Shown piece after piece: positions 53,513 through 64,000 of a DNA stretch of 64,000 bases. How positions within the stretch are numbered: the stretch's first letter is position 1; every line of letters begins with the position of its first letter. The stretch is from an uncultured Marinobacterium sp. (GTDB lineage Bacteria > Pseudomonadota > Gammaproteobacteria > Pseudomonadales > Balneatricaceae), in the NCBI GenBank assembly GCA_947501565.1, contig CANMWJ010000019.1, forward strand, positions 1 to 64,000. The letters are read 5' to 3'. Made by a program: the position numbers and the translations under genes. The notes under the pieces were generated by a model that saw only the letters and a list, made by a program, of their open reading frames with translations, did no database searches and was not told where the DNA came from.

Positions 53513-54697
53513 ATGAAAACCATACTTACCGTTAATGGCGGCTCCTCCAGCCTGAAATGCGCGCTGTTTGCTCAGCGTGCAAACGGCGTAGAGTGCCTGT
53601 ACGTGTTTAAGCTCGGCAATATTCTGAGCGATGCCCGCGTCAGCATCAAAGATGGCGACGGCAACGACGTAGAAAAATGCGGCCTGGACCTCTCGGCCGC
53701 TGCGCAGGAGAACCGTCATCAGGCGGCGCTACAGTATGTTCTGGACTGGCTGCAAAAGGCGCTGCCGGAGAGCGAACTGACCGCCATCGGGCACCGCGTG
53801 GTCCACGGCGGCGGTGTCTTTAATGATCCGGTGTTGCTGGACGAAGAGATCCTGCTCAAGTTGCGCACCTTTGTAGCGTTGGCACCGCTGCATCAGCCGT
53901 ACAATCTTAAGCTGATCCGCGCCTGTCAGGAGTTGGCACCGGAGCTGCCGCAGATCGCCTGCTTCGATACCATGTTCCACGCCGAACAACCGGCTGAGGA
54001 ACGGGACTATGCGCTGCCGCGCGAGTACACCGAGCAGGGCATCCGTCGCTACGGCTTCCACGGTCTCTCCTATGAGTTTATTCAACGTCGTCTGAGCGCT
54101 CTTGAGAGCGGCGACCACAACACGGTGATCTGTCACCTTGGCGCAGGCGCCAGTATGTGCGCCGTAAAAGCGGGCCGTTCCATCGCCTCCACCATGGGCT
54201 TCACCGCAGTGGATGGTCTGCCGATGGGCAGTCGCTGCGGTAACATCGATCCCGGTGTCCTGCTCTACCTGCAACGCCACAACGGTATGGATGCCGATGC
54301 CCTCGAGCGCTTGATCAATAAGGAGAGCGGATGGCTGGGTGTGTCGGGCATCAGCAGCGATATGCTGACCCTGCATCAGTCTGACGATCCCCGCGCCGAA
54401 GAGGCGATCAATATGTTCGCCTACCGCATCTCGCTGGAACTGGGTCGTCTGGGCGCTGCGCTGCAGGGCCTGGACCAGATCGTTTTCACCGGCGGTGTCG
54501 GAGAGAACGATGCGGACCTGCGCCGCCGTGTACTGGAACGTGCTCAATGGCTCGGCGTATCCTTCGACGAGGATGCCAATAACGCGGGGGCTGATCTGAT
54601 CAGCAACGCAGACTCAGCGGTAACCGTGCGGGTAATCCCTACCAACGAAGAAGCGATGATCGCCACCCACGTGGAAGAGGTGTTAACGGAACTCTAA
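53513..54697 (+). CDS. ackA: Acetate kinase
   Basis: AckA makes ATP and acetate from acetyl phosphate, or the reverse. The 394-residue ASKHA-fold protein begins TILTVNGGSSSLKCALF. It contains RVVHGGG, HLGAGASMCAVKAGRSIASTM near residue 205 and the C-terminal VFTGGVGENDADLRRRV near 323. The length is typical (about 400). It forms an operon with the phosphate acyltransferase, giving an acyl-CoA to acyl phosphate to acid pathway. A strong terminator follows. Some specificity for propionate is possible. Confidence 0.93.
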   Translation: MKTILTVNGGSSSLKCALFAQRANGVECLYVFKLGNILSDARVSIKDGDGNDVEKCGLDLSAAAQENRHQAALQYVLDWLQKALPESELTAIGHRVVHGGGVFNDPVLLDEEILLKLRTFVALAPLHQPYNLKLIRACQELAPELPQIACFDTMFHAEQPAEERDYALPREYTEQGIRRYGFHGLSYEFIQRRLSALESGDHNTVICHLGAGASMCAVKAGRSIASTMGFTAVDGLPMGSRCGNIDPGVLLYLQRHNGMDADALERLINKESGWLGVSGISSDMLTLHQSDDPRAEEAINMFAYRISLELGRLGAALQGLDQIVFTGGVGENDADLRRRVLERAQWLGVSFDEDANNAGADLISNADSAVTVRVIPTNEEAMIATHVEEVLTEL

Positions 54698-54738
54698 GCA
54701 CTCAGCCAACCAAACGCTGAAGGTAAAGCAGAAAGTAA

Positions 54739-54770
54739 AAATGGGGCGCTGATCGCCCCATTTGTGTTTT
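54739..54770. terminator. Bidirectional terminator
   Basis: AAATGGGGCG (54739-54748) pairs with CGCCCCATTT (54754-54763), followed by GTGTTTT. The minus strand has TTTTT after the stem, serving convergent ackA and rlmB. Confidence 0.88.
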
Positions 54771-54803
54771 AGCGGCGTTTAACGCACTTAATTATCCACC
54801 GCG

Positions 54804-55544
54804 CTATTTTGAACGCTGACGCACCGCCTCGAACAGACAAACACCGGTAGCCACCGATACATTCAGGCTACTCACTTCACCCGCCATCGGGATCTTCACC
54901 AGCTGGTCACAGTGTTCGCGGGTCAGGCGGCGCATCCCTTTTCCTTCTGCGCCCATCACCAGTGCCATAGGCCCTGTGAGGTTGGACTGGTAGACATCCA
55001 GGTCGGTTTCTCCAGCGGTTCCGGTGATCCATACACCGGCTTCCTGCAGGCCTTTCAGGGTGCGCGCCAGGTTAGTCACCTGCACGTAAGGCACCGCTTC
55101 TGCCGCACCACACGCCACTTTGGCCACAGTTGCGTTCAGCGGTGCCGACTTATCCTTAGGCGCGATCACCGCATGTACCCCGGCAGCATCGGCAGTACGC
55201 AGACAAGCCCCCAGGTTATGCGGATCGGTCACACCATCCAGCACCAGCAAAAAGGCAGGCTCTTCCAGATTCTGCAGTAGCTGGTCGAGGTACTTCTCGT
55301 TATGTGAGCGGATCGGTTCACACTCTACCAATACGCCCTGATGCACACCGCCCTGCGCCAGCTCATCCAGCTCCTGACGGTTGCTCCAGCGCACGCGGAT
55401 ACCCTGTTGCTGTGCCAGCTCCAGGACCTGCTGGATACGTTCATCCTTGCGGCCTTTCTGCGCTACTAATCCGCGTACACGTTTGGCGTCGCGTTTCAGC
55501 GCGGTTTTAACCGCATGGATTCCGAACAGGATCTCGTTCTGCAT
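54804..55544 (-). CDS. rlmB: 23S rRNA (guanosine2251-2'-O)-methyltransferase
   Basis: RlmB methylates the ribose of G2251 in 23S rRNA using S-adenosylmethionine (SPOUT/TrmH knot fold). The 246-residue protein has an N-terminal L7Ae-like RNA-binding part ([14 protein letters not shown]). Knot motifs follow: [21 protein letters not shown] near residue 100, [11 protein letters not shown] and [15 protein letters not shown]. It starts 2 bases after hemH, so they share a transcript. The length matches E. coli (243). Confidence 0.96.
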   Translation of the reverse strand: MQNEILFGIHAVKTALKRDAKRVRGLVAQKGRKDERIQQVLELAQQQGIRVRWSNRQELDELAQGGVHQGVLVECEPIRSHNEKYLDQLLQNLEEPAFLLVLDGVTDPHNLGACLRTADAAGVHAVIAPKDKSAPLNATVAKVACGAAEAVPYVQVTNLARTLKGLQEAGVWITGTAGETDLDVYQSNLTGPMALVMGAEGKGMRRLTREHCDQLVKIPMAGEVSSLNVSVATGVCLFEAVRQRSK

Positions 55545-55546
55545 TC

Positions 55547-56557
55547 TTATCGCTCCAGCAACCAGTCGCCCGCTTGTTCGGCCACCAGCTCAGACAGTAA
55601 TTGGATAAAAGCCGGGGCTGCATTCAGCGCCGGGATATAAGCGTATTCGCTGCCGCCCGCATTGAGGAACACTTCGCGGTTTTCGATCGCGATCTCCTCG
55701 AGGGTTTCGAGACAGTCGGCAGAAAATGCCGGGCTGATCATCTGCACCTTGTGTGTCCCCTGCTGCGGCAGCTTTTCCAGGGTTTTGTCGGTGTAAGGCT
55801 GCAACCATTCAGCAGGCCCAAACCGCGACTGGAAGGTAGTCATCCAGGCGTTATCGCTCAGGCCCAGTTCCTGCGCCAGCAGCTCAGATGTACGGTGACA
55901 CTGCTGTGGATAAGGGTCGCCCTTATCGGCGTACTCTTTCGGGATGCCATGGTAGGACAGCAGCAACTTATCTGTGCCACCATGTTCTTCCCGGAACGCC
56001 CGCACACTGTCGGCCAGCGCTTTAACGTAGGACGGATGGTTGTAATAGGATTTGAGGATACGGATATCCAGCACTTCGCGCTGTTTGAGCTGGAAACGCG
56101 CTATCTGGTCGTAGATCGGTGCAGTCGTGGTCGCCGAGTACTGCGGATACAACGGCAAGATCAGCAGCCGTTTATAATCCTGCTGTTTCAGGTCCTCCAG
56201 CAATGCGCTCAGCCCCGGCTGCCCGTAGGTCATCGCTGAATACACCTCCGGTGCCTTGTCGCCAAAGCGCTCCTGTAACACCAGAATCAGTTCTGATACC
56301 TGCTGGTTCAAGACCTTGCGCATCGGCGAGTCATCCTCCCAGATCGACGCATAGGCTTTTGCCACACGGCGGGGACGTACATTGAGGATAATCCCCTTCA
56401 GTACCGCCAGCCAAAGCAAACGACGCGGACCTTTACCCTCCACCACACGCGAGTCAGACAGGAACTCGTTCAGATAACGACGTACGGCACCAGCTTCGGG
56501 TTTGTCCGGGGTACCCAGGTTCACAAGAATGACGGCGGTTTTCAGCTGTTCACGCAT
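55547..56557 (-). CDS. hemH: Ferrochelatase
   Basis: HemH inserts ferrous iron into protoporphyrin IX, the final step of protoheme synthesis. The 336-residue protein has the N-terminal [21 protein letters not shown] and [14 protein letters not shown] near residue 133. The catalytic region [19 protein letters not shown] (His) and the C-terminal [16 protein letters not shown] (Glu) complete the active site. No Fe-S cluster cysteines are seen at the C terminus. It precedes rlmB with a 2-base gap. Confidence 0.95.
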   Translation of the reverse strand: MREQLKTAVILVNLGTPDKPEAGAVRRYLNEFLSDSRVVEGKGPRRLLWLAVLKGIILNVRPRRVAKAYASIWEDDSPMRKVLNQQVSELILVLQERFGDKAPEVYSAMTYGQPGLSALLEDLKQQDYKRLLILPLYPQYSATTTAPIYDQIARFQLKQREVLDIRILKSYYNHPSYVKALADSVRAFREEHGGTDKLLLSYHGIPKEYADKGDPYPQQCHRTSELLAQELGLSDNAWMTTFQSRFGPAEWLQPYTDKTLEKLPQQGTHKVQMISPAFSADCLETLEEIAIENREVFLNAGGSEYAYIPALNAAPAFIQLLSELVAEQAGDWLLER

Positions 56558-56665
56558 GGCGGGATGGTCTCAAATCGATAAGGGGGCAGATTATACGTTA
56601 AAAATCACCGATCGGTGCACCGCGTTTAAACTCAGTTTTGTTGTCCTGATAGCAAGGCCCAAAAA

Positions 56666-56698
56666 CAAAAAAAGCCGCGCTAAAGAGCGCGGCTTTTT
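56666..56698. terminator. Terminator after adk (strong stem on both strands)
   Basis: AAAAAGCCGCGCT (56669-56681) pairs with AGCGCGGCTTTTT (56686-56698) around AAAG. The minus strand T run (complement of 56666-56673) makes it the adk terminator. Confidence 0.92.
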
Positions 56699-56720
56699 AA
56701 AAGCTATCCGGCTGTCAGGC

Positions 56721-57729
<1,009 letters not shown>

Positions 57730-60339
57730 TTAGCCGGTGTTTCGCATACCTGCGGAGATGCCCGCCATGGTAACCATCAGCGCCTGCTCCAGACGTTTAT
57801 CCGGCTGGGTGCGGTCACGATTGAGCAGTTCGGCCTGCAGGAAGTGCAACGGATCGATATAGGGGTTACGCACATCGATCGACTGACGGATGATCGGATG
57901 GTCCACCAGCAGTTGATCCTGCTCTTTAATGGTGTTTACCAGATCAACCGTTTTCTCCAACCGGTCGCGCAGACTTGAGCCCAGTACACGCAGCTCTTCC
58001 GACACCAACTGCTGGTCATAGTAAGCAGAAATGCGGGTATCGCTTTTCGCCAGTACCATCTCCAGCATGTTGATGTAGGACTGGAAGAACGGCCAATCGC
58101 GGTACATCGTGCGTAGCAGCTGTTGCTGCCCACCTTCAAGCGCTTCACCCAAGGCATTGTCGGAACCCAACCAGGCGGGCAGCATCAGGCGGATCTGAGT
58201 CCAGGCGAAAATCCATGGGATAGCACGCAGACTCTCCACACCACCATCCTGACGGCGCTTCGCCGGACGTGAACCCAGCGGCAACTTGGCCAGCTCCTGC
58301 TCCGGCGTCGCCGCACGGAAGTAAGGCACAAACTGGGGATCGTTGCGCACCACCTGACGGTACTCACGCAGGCCGATGCCCGCCATAAGCTCCATCTGCT
58401 GACGCCACATCTCTTCCGGTCCCGGCGTTGGATCCAGAGTAGCCTCCAGCACGGCACCGGCATAAAGCTCCAGGTTGCGCACCGCGATCTCAGGGATACC
58501 AAACTTGAAGCGGATCATCTCACCCTGCTCGGTCACACGCAGACTGCCGTCCACCGAACCCGGCGGCTGCGCCAGGATCGCGGTATGACTCGGGCCACCA
58601 CCGCGGCCTACGGTGCCGCCACGGCCGTGGAACAGGGTCAGGTGCACACCGTGCTCCTTACAGAGCGCGGTCAACGCTTCCTGCGCCTTAAACTGCCCCC
58701 AGGCCGCAGCCAGCTGACCTGCATCCTTGGAGCTGTCGGAGTAACCGATCATCACCTCCTGATGGCCTTGGGTGTACTGCTTATACCAGTCCACCTTCAG
58801 CAGCGCATCTATACAGTCACGGGCGTTATCCAGATCGGCCAGGGTTTCGAACAGCGGTACCACACGCATGTTATGGCCGATCCCCATATCCCGTAGCAAC
58901 AGGATCACCGCCAGTACGTCGGATGGATTACTGGCCATAGAGATCACGTAGGAACCCAGACTGTTCGGTTCGGCCTGCGCCACGATGCGGCAGGTATCCA
59001 GCACCTCCTGCACCTCAGCGGACGGCTGCCAGTTATGTGGCAGCAGCGGACGGCGGTTCTGCAACTCTTTCAGCAGGAAGTTCTGACGCCCCTCCTCGCT
59101 CCAGCCGTTGTAGGAACCCATGCCGTAGAAGTGAGAAAGCTCCTCAAACACCTGCGCGTGACGATCGGAGCTCTGACGGATATCCAGCTTCACCAGCGAG
59201 GTACCGAAGCAGGCGATCCGTCGGATGATATCCTCCAGCGCTCCTTCCGCTATGATTCCCATACCGCACTCGATCAGCGAGCGATGGCAAAGCATCAGCG
59301 GTTCGAGCAATTCCTCACTGCAGTGATAGATCGGTTGCGCGGGTAGCGGATTACCCTTTAGTTTGGCAAAGATCCAACCCTTGGTAGCCGCAAGTTGCTC
59401 ACGCACCTGCCCCAACAGTTCACGGTAAGGTTCGGCAACGTCCGCCCCCACCCGCTCACGCAGTTCAGCACTGGCGTTGCGCATCGACAGCTCAGCGCGC
59501 AGAGAGTCTACGTCTTTGTAGTACAGGTCTGCGGCCATCCAGCGCGAGAGCAACAATACATCTTCGGTTACCTTGGCGGTCACATTCGGGTTGCCGTCAC
59601 GGTCGCCGCCCATCCAGGAGGCAAAGCGAACCGGTGCAGCATCTAGCGGCAGACGCTCACCCAGGGTTTCGTTGAGCTGTGCATCCAGCCCCTTGAGGAA
59701 TTTCGGAATAGCGTGCCAGAGGGAGTTTTCAATAACCGCAAACCCCCACTTGGCCTCTTCGACCGGTGTCGGGCGTTGCTGACGGATCTCGTCGGTGTAC
59801 CAGATCTGGCTGATCAGCTCATTGAGACGATGCTGGGCGTCTTCCCCCTGATCCAGACGGCGCAGACTATCGGCAATACCATCGTACTTCTGAATCAGAG
59901 TACGTCGGTTCACCTCAGTCGGGTGTGCGGTGAGTACCAGCTCCACCTGCATAGAGCTGAGCGTATCGGCGACGGTCCTGGCGTTAAATCCCCGCTTGCT
60001 CAGGTGGGCAAAGAGGCTACAGAGGGAGTCAGGCGTACAGACGTCTTTCACTTCCAGACGACGTCGCACACGGTGGTGCTCTTCGGCGATGTTCGCTAGG
60101 TTAAGGAACTGGGTGAAAGCGCGCGCAACCGGCAACACCTCATCATCGCCCAACTCGTTTAGCGCCTTCAGCAGCGCTTCGCGGGCTTCATCATCCGCGC
60201 CGCGGGCATCTTTCGCCAGATGGCGCACGTTTTCAATTTTGCTCAGGAAGTCATCGCCCAGATGACCGCTGATGGTCTCGCCGAGGCTTTGCCCCAACGT
60301 TCGAACGTTATCGCGCAGTGCTTCATGTAGATCCGACAT
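57730..60339 (-). CDS. ppc: Phosphoenolpyruvate carboxylase
   Basis: Ppc carboxylates phosphoenolpyruvate to oxaloacetate, refilling the TCA cycle. The 869-residue protein has the catalytic His motif VLTAHPTEVNRRTL near residue 134, ASWMGGDRDGNPNVTAK near 240, FHGRGGTVGRGGGPSH with the conserved Gly/Arg loop near 564, and the closing MVTMAGISAGMRNTG. It is close to E. coli Ppc (883). GGAGA is 6 bases before the ATG. It stands alone between a small hypothetical gene upstream and adk downstream. Confidence 0.98.
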   Translation of the reverse strand: MSDLHEALRDNVRTLGQSLGETISGHLGDDFLSKIENVRHLAKDARGADDEAREALLKALNELGDDEVLPVARAFTQFLNLANIAEEHHRVRRRLEVKDVCTPDSLCSLFAHLSKRGFNARTVADTLSSMQVELVLTAHPTEVNRRTLIQKYDGIADSLRRLDQGEDAQHRLNELISQIWYTDEIRQQRPTPVEEAKWGFAVIENSLWHAIPKFLKGLDAQLNETLGERLPLDAAPVRFASWMGGDRDGNPNVTAKVTEDVLLLSRWMAADLYYKDVDSLRAELSMRNASAELRERVGADVAEPYRELLGQVREQLAATKGWIFAKLKGNPLPAQPIYHCSEELLEPLMLCHRSLIECGMGIIAEGALEDIIRRIACFGTSLVKLDIRQSSDRHAQVFEELSHFYGMGSYNGWSEEGRQNFLLKELQNRRPLLPHNWQPSAEVQEVLDTCRIVAQAEPNSLGSYVISMASNPSDVLAVILLLRDMGIGHNMRVVPLFETLADLDNARDCIDALLKVDWYKQYTQGHQEVMIGYSDSSKDAGQLAAAWGQFKAQEALTALCKEHGVHLTLFHGRGGTVGRGGGPSHTAILAQPPGSVDGSLRVTEQGEMIRFKFGIPEIAVRNLELYAGAVLEATLDPTPGPEEMWRQQMELMAGIGLREYRQVVRNDPQFVPYFRAATPEQELAKLPLGSRPAKRRQDGGVESLRAIPWIFAWTQIRLMLPAWLGSDNALGEALEGGQQQLLRTMYRDWPFFQSYINMLEMVLAKSDTRISAYYDQQLVSEELRVLGSSLRDRLEKTVDLVNTIKEQDQLLVDHPIIRQSIDVRNPYIDPLHFLQAELLNRDRTQPDKRLEQALMVTMAGISAGMRNTG

Positions 60340-60513
60340 ACATTATCTCCGCCTGAGTTTCGATAGCGTACAGCGTGCATATCACACTCTGCTTATTGCA
60401 GTTTTTATCTGAATAGTAGCTCGATAGTAACGAACTGGAATAAAACCAACATACACCCTTCGCACTATTTGCCAAGAGCCAGTTCAGGATAAAAGCGTTG
60501 AATAACAGGTAGG

Positions 60514-60894
60514 TTACAGTTGGAGGAGGGTCTTGAAGCGGCTTAGCTGATCACGCGCCAGCCACTCATTTTCGTAGTGAATTTCGAAAGAGGCGCCGCT
60601 CTTCAGCGTAATCAGGAGGTGGAAGTTTTCCTGCACTTGGCTGTTGTTGTCAAAGCGCAGTTCAACGCTGCCGACCGTTGAAAACGGGTGGCGCTGGAAA
60701 CCTTTGGAATCAACCAACGCGATCTCCTGTGCAGAACTGTCCACCAGCAGTTGCGGTTGGCCCTTAAGGTCTTCGGAGATGGAGAAACCGGCTTGCTGCA
60801 GGGCTTTCACCTGAGTCTGAGTGCGCTGCCAGTTCGTGACGGCCAGCACCAGAATAACGATCAGAACCAGAACAAACCACTGCCAGCCAACCAT
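60514..60894 (-). CDS. Hypothetical membrane-anchored protein between mazG and ppc
   Basis: This 126-residue protein has one N-terminal transmembrane segment (residues 3-21, ending before NWQRTQ). A soluble cytoplasmic or periplasmic domain follows with alternating beta-type segments (HPFSTVGSVELRFD, FHLLITLKSGASFEIHY), resembling a PH-like or small beta-barrel fold. GGAGAGGG precedes the ATG. It follows mazG by 44 bases and may share its transcript. No family was recognised. Confidence 0.75.
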   Translation of the reverse strand: MVGWQWFVLVLIVILVLAVTNWQRTQTQVKALQQAGFSISEDLKGQPQLLVDSSAQEIALVDSKGFQRHPFSTVGSVELRFDNNSQVQENFHLLITLKSGASFEIHYENEWLARDQLSRFKTLLQL

Positions 60895-60938
60895 CGTTTC
60901 CCTCTCCGCATGAGCTTTCCGCTGCGTTTTATGCCGGG

Positions 60939-61757
60939 TTAGAGCCCTTTGGCTTTCGCCTCATCCCAGAAACCGTCAAGTTCGTCGAGGGTGAACTGCT
61001 GCCACTCCCGATCCGACTCGTTCACACGTTGCTCAACGTGACCGAAGCGGCGCTCAAACTTCTGATTGGTAGAGCGCAACGCGGTTTCTGGATTTACGCC
61101 CAAATGACGCGCCAGATTCACCTGCGCGAACAGCATGTCACCCAGCTCCGACTCGATCTCACGATGATCGCCTTTAGCGTACGCCTCACGCAACTCGTCG
61201 ATCTCTTCGGCGATCTTATCCAGCACCGGCAGGGGATCGTTCCAGTCGAAACCAACCTGAGAGGCACGTTTCTGCAGTTTCACTGCCCGCGAGAGTGCGG
61301 GCAGTGCGCGGGGCACATCATCCAGCACACCGGAGCGCGCTTTGGTATCACGCTCCTGCTGTTTGATCGCTTCCCAGTTGGCTTTCACCTGTGCCGCATC
61401 AATATCCTCGTCCGGTGCGCTGACAGCACGCTCCGCACGCAGCTGACCGTTCGGGAATACATGTGGGTGACGTCGTACCAGTTTCTGAACCAGATTGTCG
61501 ACGATCGCATCCAGATCAAAGCGCTGCTCTTCATCTCCCAGTTGAGCGTAGAAGATCACCTGAAACAGCAGATCACCGAGTTCATCCTTCAGATGTTCCC
61601 AATCCTCCCGCTCAATGGTGTCGGCGACTTCGTACGCCTCCTCCAGGGTGTGCGGCACGATCGTAGCAAAGCTCTGTTTCAGGTCCCACGGACAGCCGGT
61701 ATCCGGGTCGCGCAAGCGCTGCATCAGGTAGATCAGATCCTGGATATCATGCGCCAT
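60939..61757 (-). CDS. mazG: Nucleoside triphosphate pyrophosphohydrolase
   Basis: MazG hydrolyses NTPs to NMP and pyrophosphate. In E. coli it sits beside relA-mazEF and affects ppGpp and programmed cell death. The 272-residue protein has two MazG repeats: EEAYEVADTIEREDWEHLKDEL near residue 35 with ELGDLLFQV, and EEIDELREAYAKGDHREIESEL near 170 with ELGDMLFAQ. The length matches E. coli (263). Its ATG overlaps the relA stop by one base (TGATG). No mazEF toxin-antitoxin genes are present between. Confidence 0.96.
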   Translation of the reverse strand: MAHDIQDLIYLMQRLRDPDTGCPWDLKQSFATIVPHTLEEAYEVADTIEREDWEHLKDELGDLLFQVIFYAQLGDEEQRFDLDAIVDNLVQKLVRRHPHVFPNGQLRAERAVSAPDEDIDAAQVKANWEAIKQQERDTKARSGVLDDVPRALPALSRAVKLQKRASQVGFDWNDPLPVLDKIAEEIDELREAYAKGDHREIESELGDMLFAQVNLARHLGVNPETALRSTNQKFERRFGHVEQRVNESDREWQQFTLDELDGFWDEAKAKGL

Positions 61758-64000
61758 CAGAGGTTAAACCCGCTGCGCTGACGGTGTACGTCGATCACGT
61801 TTGGCACCTGATTGATCTTATCCATGATACGGCCCAGCAGCTCCAGACGCGCGATCTCCACAGTGATCGTTAAACGCGCGGTGTTGCTGTTTTTATCGGT
61901 CACCGTATTGGCTGCCGTGATGTTGATATCGTCCGCTGCCAGCAGGATCATCACGTCACGCAGCAGACCAGAGCGGTCGTAAGCTTCGATGAAGATATCC
62001 ACCGGGTAGGTGGTCTCCCCTTCGTGGCCCCAGTCCACTTCGATCACCCGCTGTCCTTCGTTTTCGCGCAGCTGCATCATGTTCGGACAGTCATCACGGT
62101 GTACAGAAACGCCACGGCCTACGGTGATATACCCCGCGATCGGATCACCCGGTACAGGTTTACAGCAGCTCGCCATGGTGGTGAGCAGGTTACCGACACC
62201 GCGGATACGGATATCGCCCGGAGAGCCCGTATCGGCTTCTCCCGCAGGCAATGCCAGATCCAGCTGCTCGTCCGGATGCGGACGTTCAACCTGACGCTGT
62301 GCGCCGTTGATGATCTGGGAGAGGCGAATATCACCCGCACCCAGCGCGGCGAACATGTCCTCATCGTTTTTGAAGTTAAGCTCCGCTGCCATGACATCGA
62401 AGTTGATATCTTCCTGATCCAGCGCCAGACGTTTGAAATCGCGGTCGACAATCTTGCGACCCGCTGCCGCGTTTTTCTCTTTGTCCTGCAGCTTGAACCA
62501 GTGCGCAACTTTGGCACGCGCACGTGAGGAGGTGACAAACCCGAGGTTCGGGTTGAGCCAGTCGCGACGCGGGCGTTCTTCGTTGATGGTCAGGATCTCC
62601 ACCTGATCACCGGTACGCAGTCGGCGGTTAAGCGGTACGATACGACCATTCACCTTGGCGCCACGGCAGCGGTGCCCGATCTCAGTGTGCACGCGGTAGG
62701 CAAAATCCACCGGTGTCGACCCCTGCGGCATATCGATCACGTGGCCGTCCGGGGTAAAGATATACACCCGGTCCTGTACCACGTCGGCGCGCAGCATATC
62801 GCCAAAGGCTTCGCTTTCGCCCAGATCTTCGTGCCATTCGAGGACCTGACGCAACCAGGCGATCTTATCTTCGTACGCATCGCTTTTGGTTTTGGTGTCG
62901 GTGCCTTTATAAAGATGGTGGGCACAAACACCCAGTTCCGCTTCCTCATGCATCTCGTGAGTACGGATCTGGATCTCTAGTACTTTGCCTTCCGGACCAA
63001 ATACGGCGGTATGCAGCGAGCGGTAACCGTTTGGTTTTGGCGAGGCGATGTAGTCGTCGAATTCGTGCGGGATGTTGCGCCACAGGCCGTGCACAATACC
63101 CAGCACGGCGTAACAGTCTTTAATCTCTGGCACCAGGATACGCACCGCACGCACATCGTAGACCTGGCTGAAGTCGATGTTCTTGCGCTGCATTTTGCGC
63201 CAGATGCTGTATATATGTTTCGCCCGACCGCTCACCTCACCGTCGATGGCCGCTTCCTGCAGTTTCTCGTGCAGCATGCCCACCATAGTGTCGATAAACT
63301 CCTGACGGTCCAGGCGTTTCTCATCCAGCAGTTTGGCGATGGTTTTATAGTCATTGGGCTTGAGGTAGCGGAAGGAGAGGTCTTCCAGCTCCCATTTGAT
63401 ATGGCCGATACCCAGACGGTGTGCCAGCGGTGCATAAATATCGAAGACTTCGCGCGCCACCAGATAACGCTTCTTGCGCGAACCGTCTTTCACCGCACGA
63501 ATTGCACAGGTACGCTCGGCGATTTTAATCAGCGCCACACGTACGTCGTCGATCATGGCCACCAGCATCTTACGCAGGTTGTCCATGTGGGTCGCGCCGC
63601 CAAGTACATTGTCTTCGGCGCGTGGGTTTTTGATGCTACCGATCGCCGCCATCTGGCGCACGCCATCCACCAGCGTAGCCACTTCACGGCCAAACTGCTT
63701 GCGGACGGTTTCTAACGGTAACTTACGCTCACGTACGGAGCGATAGAGAATTGCAGCAACGAGGGTTGGCTGATCCTGCTGCAGTTCAGCCAGGATCTGC
63801 GCCATCTCCAGACCGGTCAGGTAACTGCCAGCGGAGTTTTCGGACCAGACATCCTCTTCTGTTCCTGCACGTTCAAACGCCTGCTTGGCCACTTCACAAG
63901 CACGGCGAATTTCCTCAATGTCGTCAACTTCGATCTGCTCGGCCAGTCGCTCGAGCCAAAGTTCTAAGTCAACGGTTCCGTCATGACGGACGGGATGATC
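61757..64000 (-). CDS. relA: GTP pyrophosphokinase RelA (5' end beyond window)
   Basis: RelA makes (p)ppGpp on stalled ribosomes in the stringent response. The open frame continues without a stop to position 64000, giving 747 residues and missing only a few N-terminal ones. A GTG at 63892 is an internal codon, not the start. The hydrolase HD site of SpoT is absent. The synthetase block HEFDDYIASPKPNGYRSLH carries the EFDD form typical of synthetase-only RelA. TGS (VYIFTPDGHVIDMP), a Cys-containing zinc-finger-like region (ASCCKPVPGDPI) and a C-terminal ACT domain follow. The stop overlaps the mazG start. Confidence 0.97.
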   Translation of the reverse strand, partial: DHPVRHDGTVDLELWLERLAEQIEVDDIEEIRRACEVAKQAFERAGTEEDVWSENSAGSYLTGLEMAQILAELQQDQPTLVAAILYRSVRERKLPLETVRKQFGREVATLVDGVRQMAAIGSIKNPRAEDNVLGGATHMDNLRKMLVAMIDDVRVALIKIAERTCAIRAVKDGSRKKRYLVAREVFDIYAPLAHRLGIGHIKWELEDLSFRYLKPNDYKTIAKLLDEKRLDRQEFIDTMVGMLHEKLQEAAIDGEVSGRAKHIYSIWRKMQRKNIDFSQVYDVRAVRILVPEIKDCYAVLGIVHGLWRNIPHEFDDYIASPKPNGYRSLHTAVFGPEGKVLEIQIRTHEMHEEAELGVCAHHLYKGTDTKTKSDAYEDKIAWLRQVLEWHEDLGESEAFGDMLRADVVQDRVYIFTPDGHVIDMPQGSTPVDFAYRVHTEIGHRCRGAKVNGRIVPLNRRLRTGDQVEILTINEERPRRDWLNPNLGFVTSSRARAKVAHWFKLQDKEKNAAAGRKIVDRDFKRLALDQEDINFDVMAAELNFKNDEDMFAALGAGDIRLSQIINGAQRQVERPHPDEQLDLALPAGEADTGSPGDIRIRGVGNLLTTMASCCKPVPGDPIAGYITVGRGVSVHRDDCPNMMQLRENEGQRVIEVDWGHEGETTYPVDIFIEAYDRSGLLRDVMILLAADDINITAANTVTDKNSNTARLTITVEIARLELLGRIMDKINQVPNVIDVHRQRSGFNL

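Noticed and set aside
52571-54697. Phosphate acyltransferase-acetate kinase read as a Bacillus-like ptb-buk part of the leucine operon
   Set aside because: The pair is 11 kb from the leucine dehydrogenase operon with many unrelated genes between, and the kinase has clear acetate kinase motifs.

Overview
The window is a stretch of gammaproteobacterial core chromosome. About 55 protein genes, mostly housekeeping, are tightly packed on both strands, and no insertion sequence, prophage, integrase or CRISPR array was recognised. Several gene neighbourhoods match those familiar from Pseudomonas and relatives: prmA-dusB-fis-purH-purD, aroQ-accB-accC, hpt/upp/uraA, relA-mazG and tsaB-uppP. The marine-type gene content (class I FBPase, PEP carboxylase, prkA-yeaH-ycgB, DUF2333, Csd6-like proteins) suggests an Oceanospirillales-like organism. 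That placement is inferred from gene order and family resemblance, not from a search.

Layout, 0-18 kb. A minus-strand initiator tRNA is cut by the left edge. A DUF72/DsbA-like pair, a membrane-anchored cold-shock-domain protein, slyX-plsB, a minus operon tsaB-uppP-orf-rsmJ, mpl-ubiX, fbp and ppa follow. Then come two cyclic-di-GMP genes (a GGDEF protein and a GAF-PAS-GGDEF-EAL protein) and a MoxR ATPase/VWA pair.

Layout, 18-41 kb. An mdlAB-type ABC exporter is preceded by a leader with strong hairpins, one of which covers the ribosome-binding site. Next are the pyrimidine/purine salvage genes uraA-upp and hpt, a probable 41-residue membrane microprotein, and an orphan ParA. The biosynthetic block aroQ-accBC, prmA, dusB-fis and purHD follows. 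A convergent pair of cell-wall proteins shares an NTF2-like C-terminal domain. A leucine dehydrogenase operon with E1alpha, E1beta and E2 of a branched-chain or related 2-oxoacid dehydrogenase closes this part.

Layout, 41-64 kb. The stress cluster prkA-yeaH-ycgB is followed by hinT, DM13, DUF2333, GNAT and DUF2252 genes and a PilJ-type chemoreceptor. Next is the acyl phosphate pathway (phosphate acyltransferase plus acetate kinase) with palindromes around its promoter. Last come hemH-rlmB, adk, ppc, a small membrane protein, mazG and relA, which runs off the right edge.

No clearly new multigene defence or metabolic system was seen. The best leads are the hairpin leader of mdlA, the membrane-tethered cold-shock protein, the Csd6-like/TPR pair, the E2 enzyme with an altered catalytic motif beside leucine dehydrogenase, the 41-residue membrane microprotein, and several perfect inverted repeats in regulatory positions. 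Starts were moved from the longest frame where a ribosome-binding site or family alignment favoured a downstream codon (plsB, mpl, the GGDEF and EAL genes, moxR, parA, leucine dehydrogenase, prkA, yeaH, the chemoreceptor, DUF1289).
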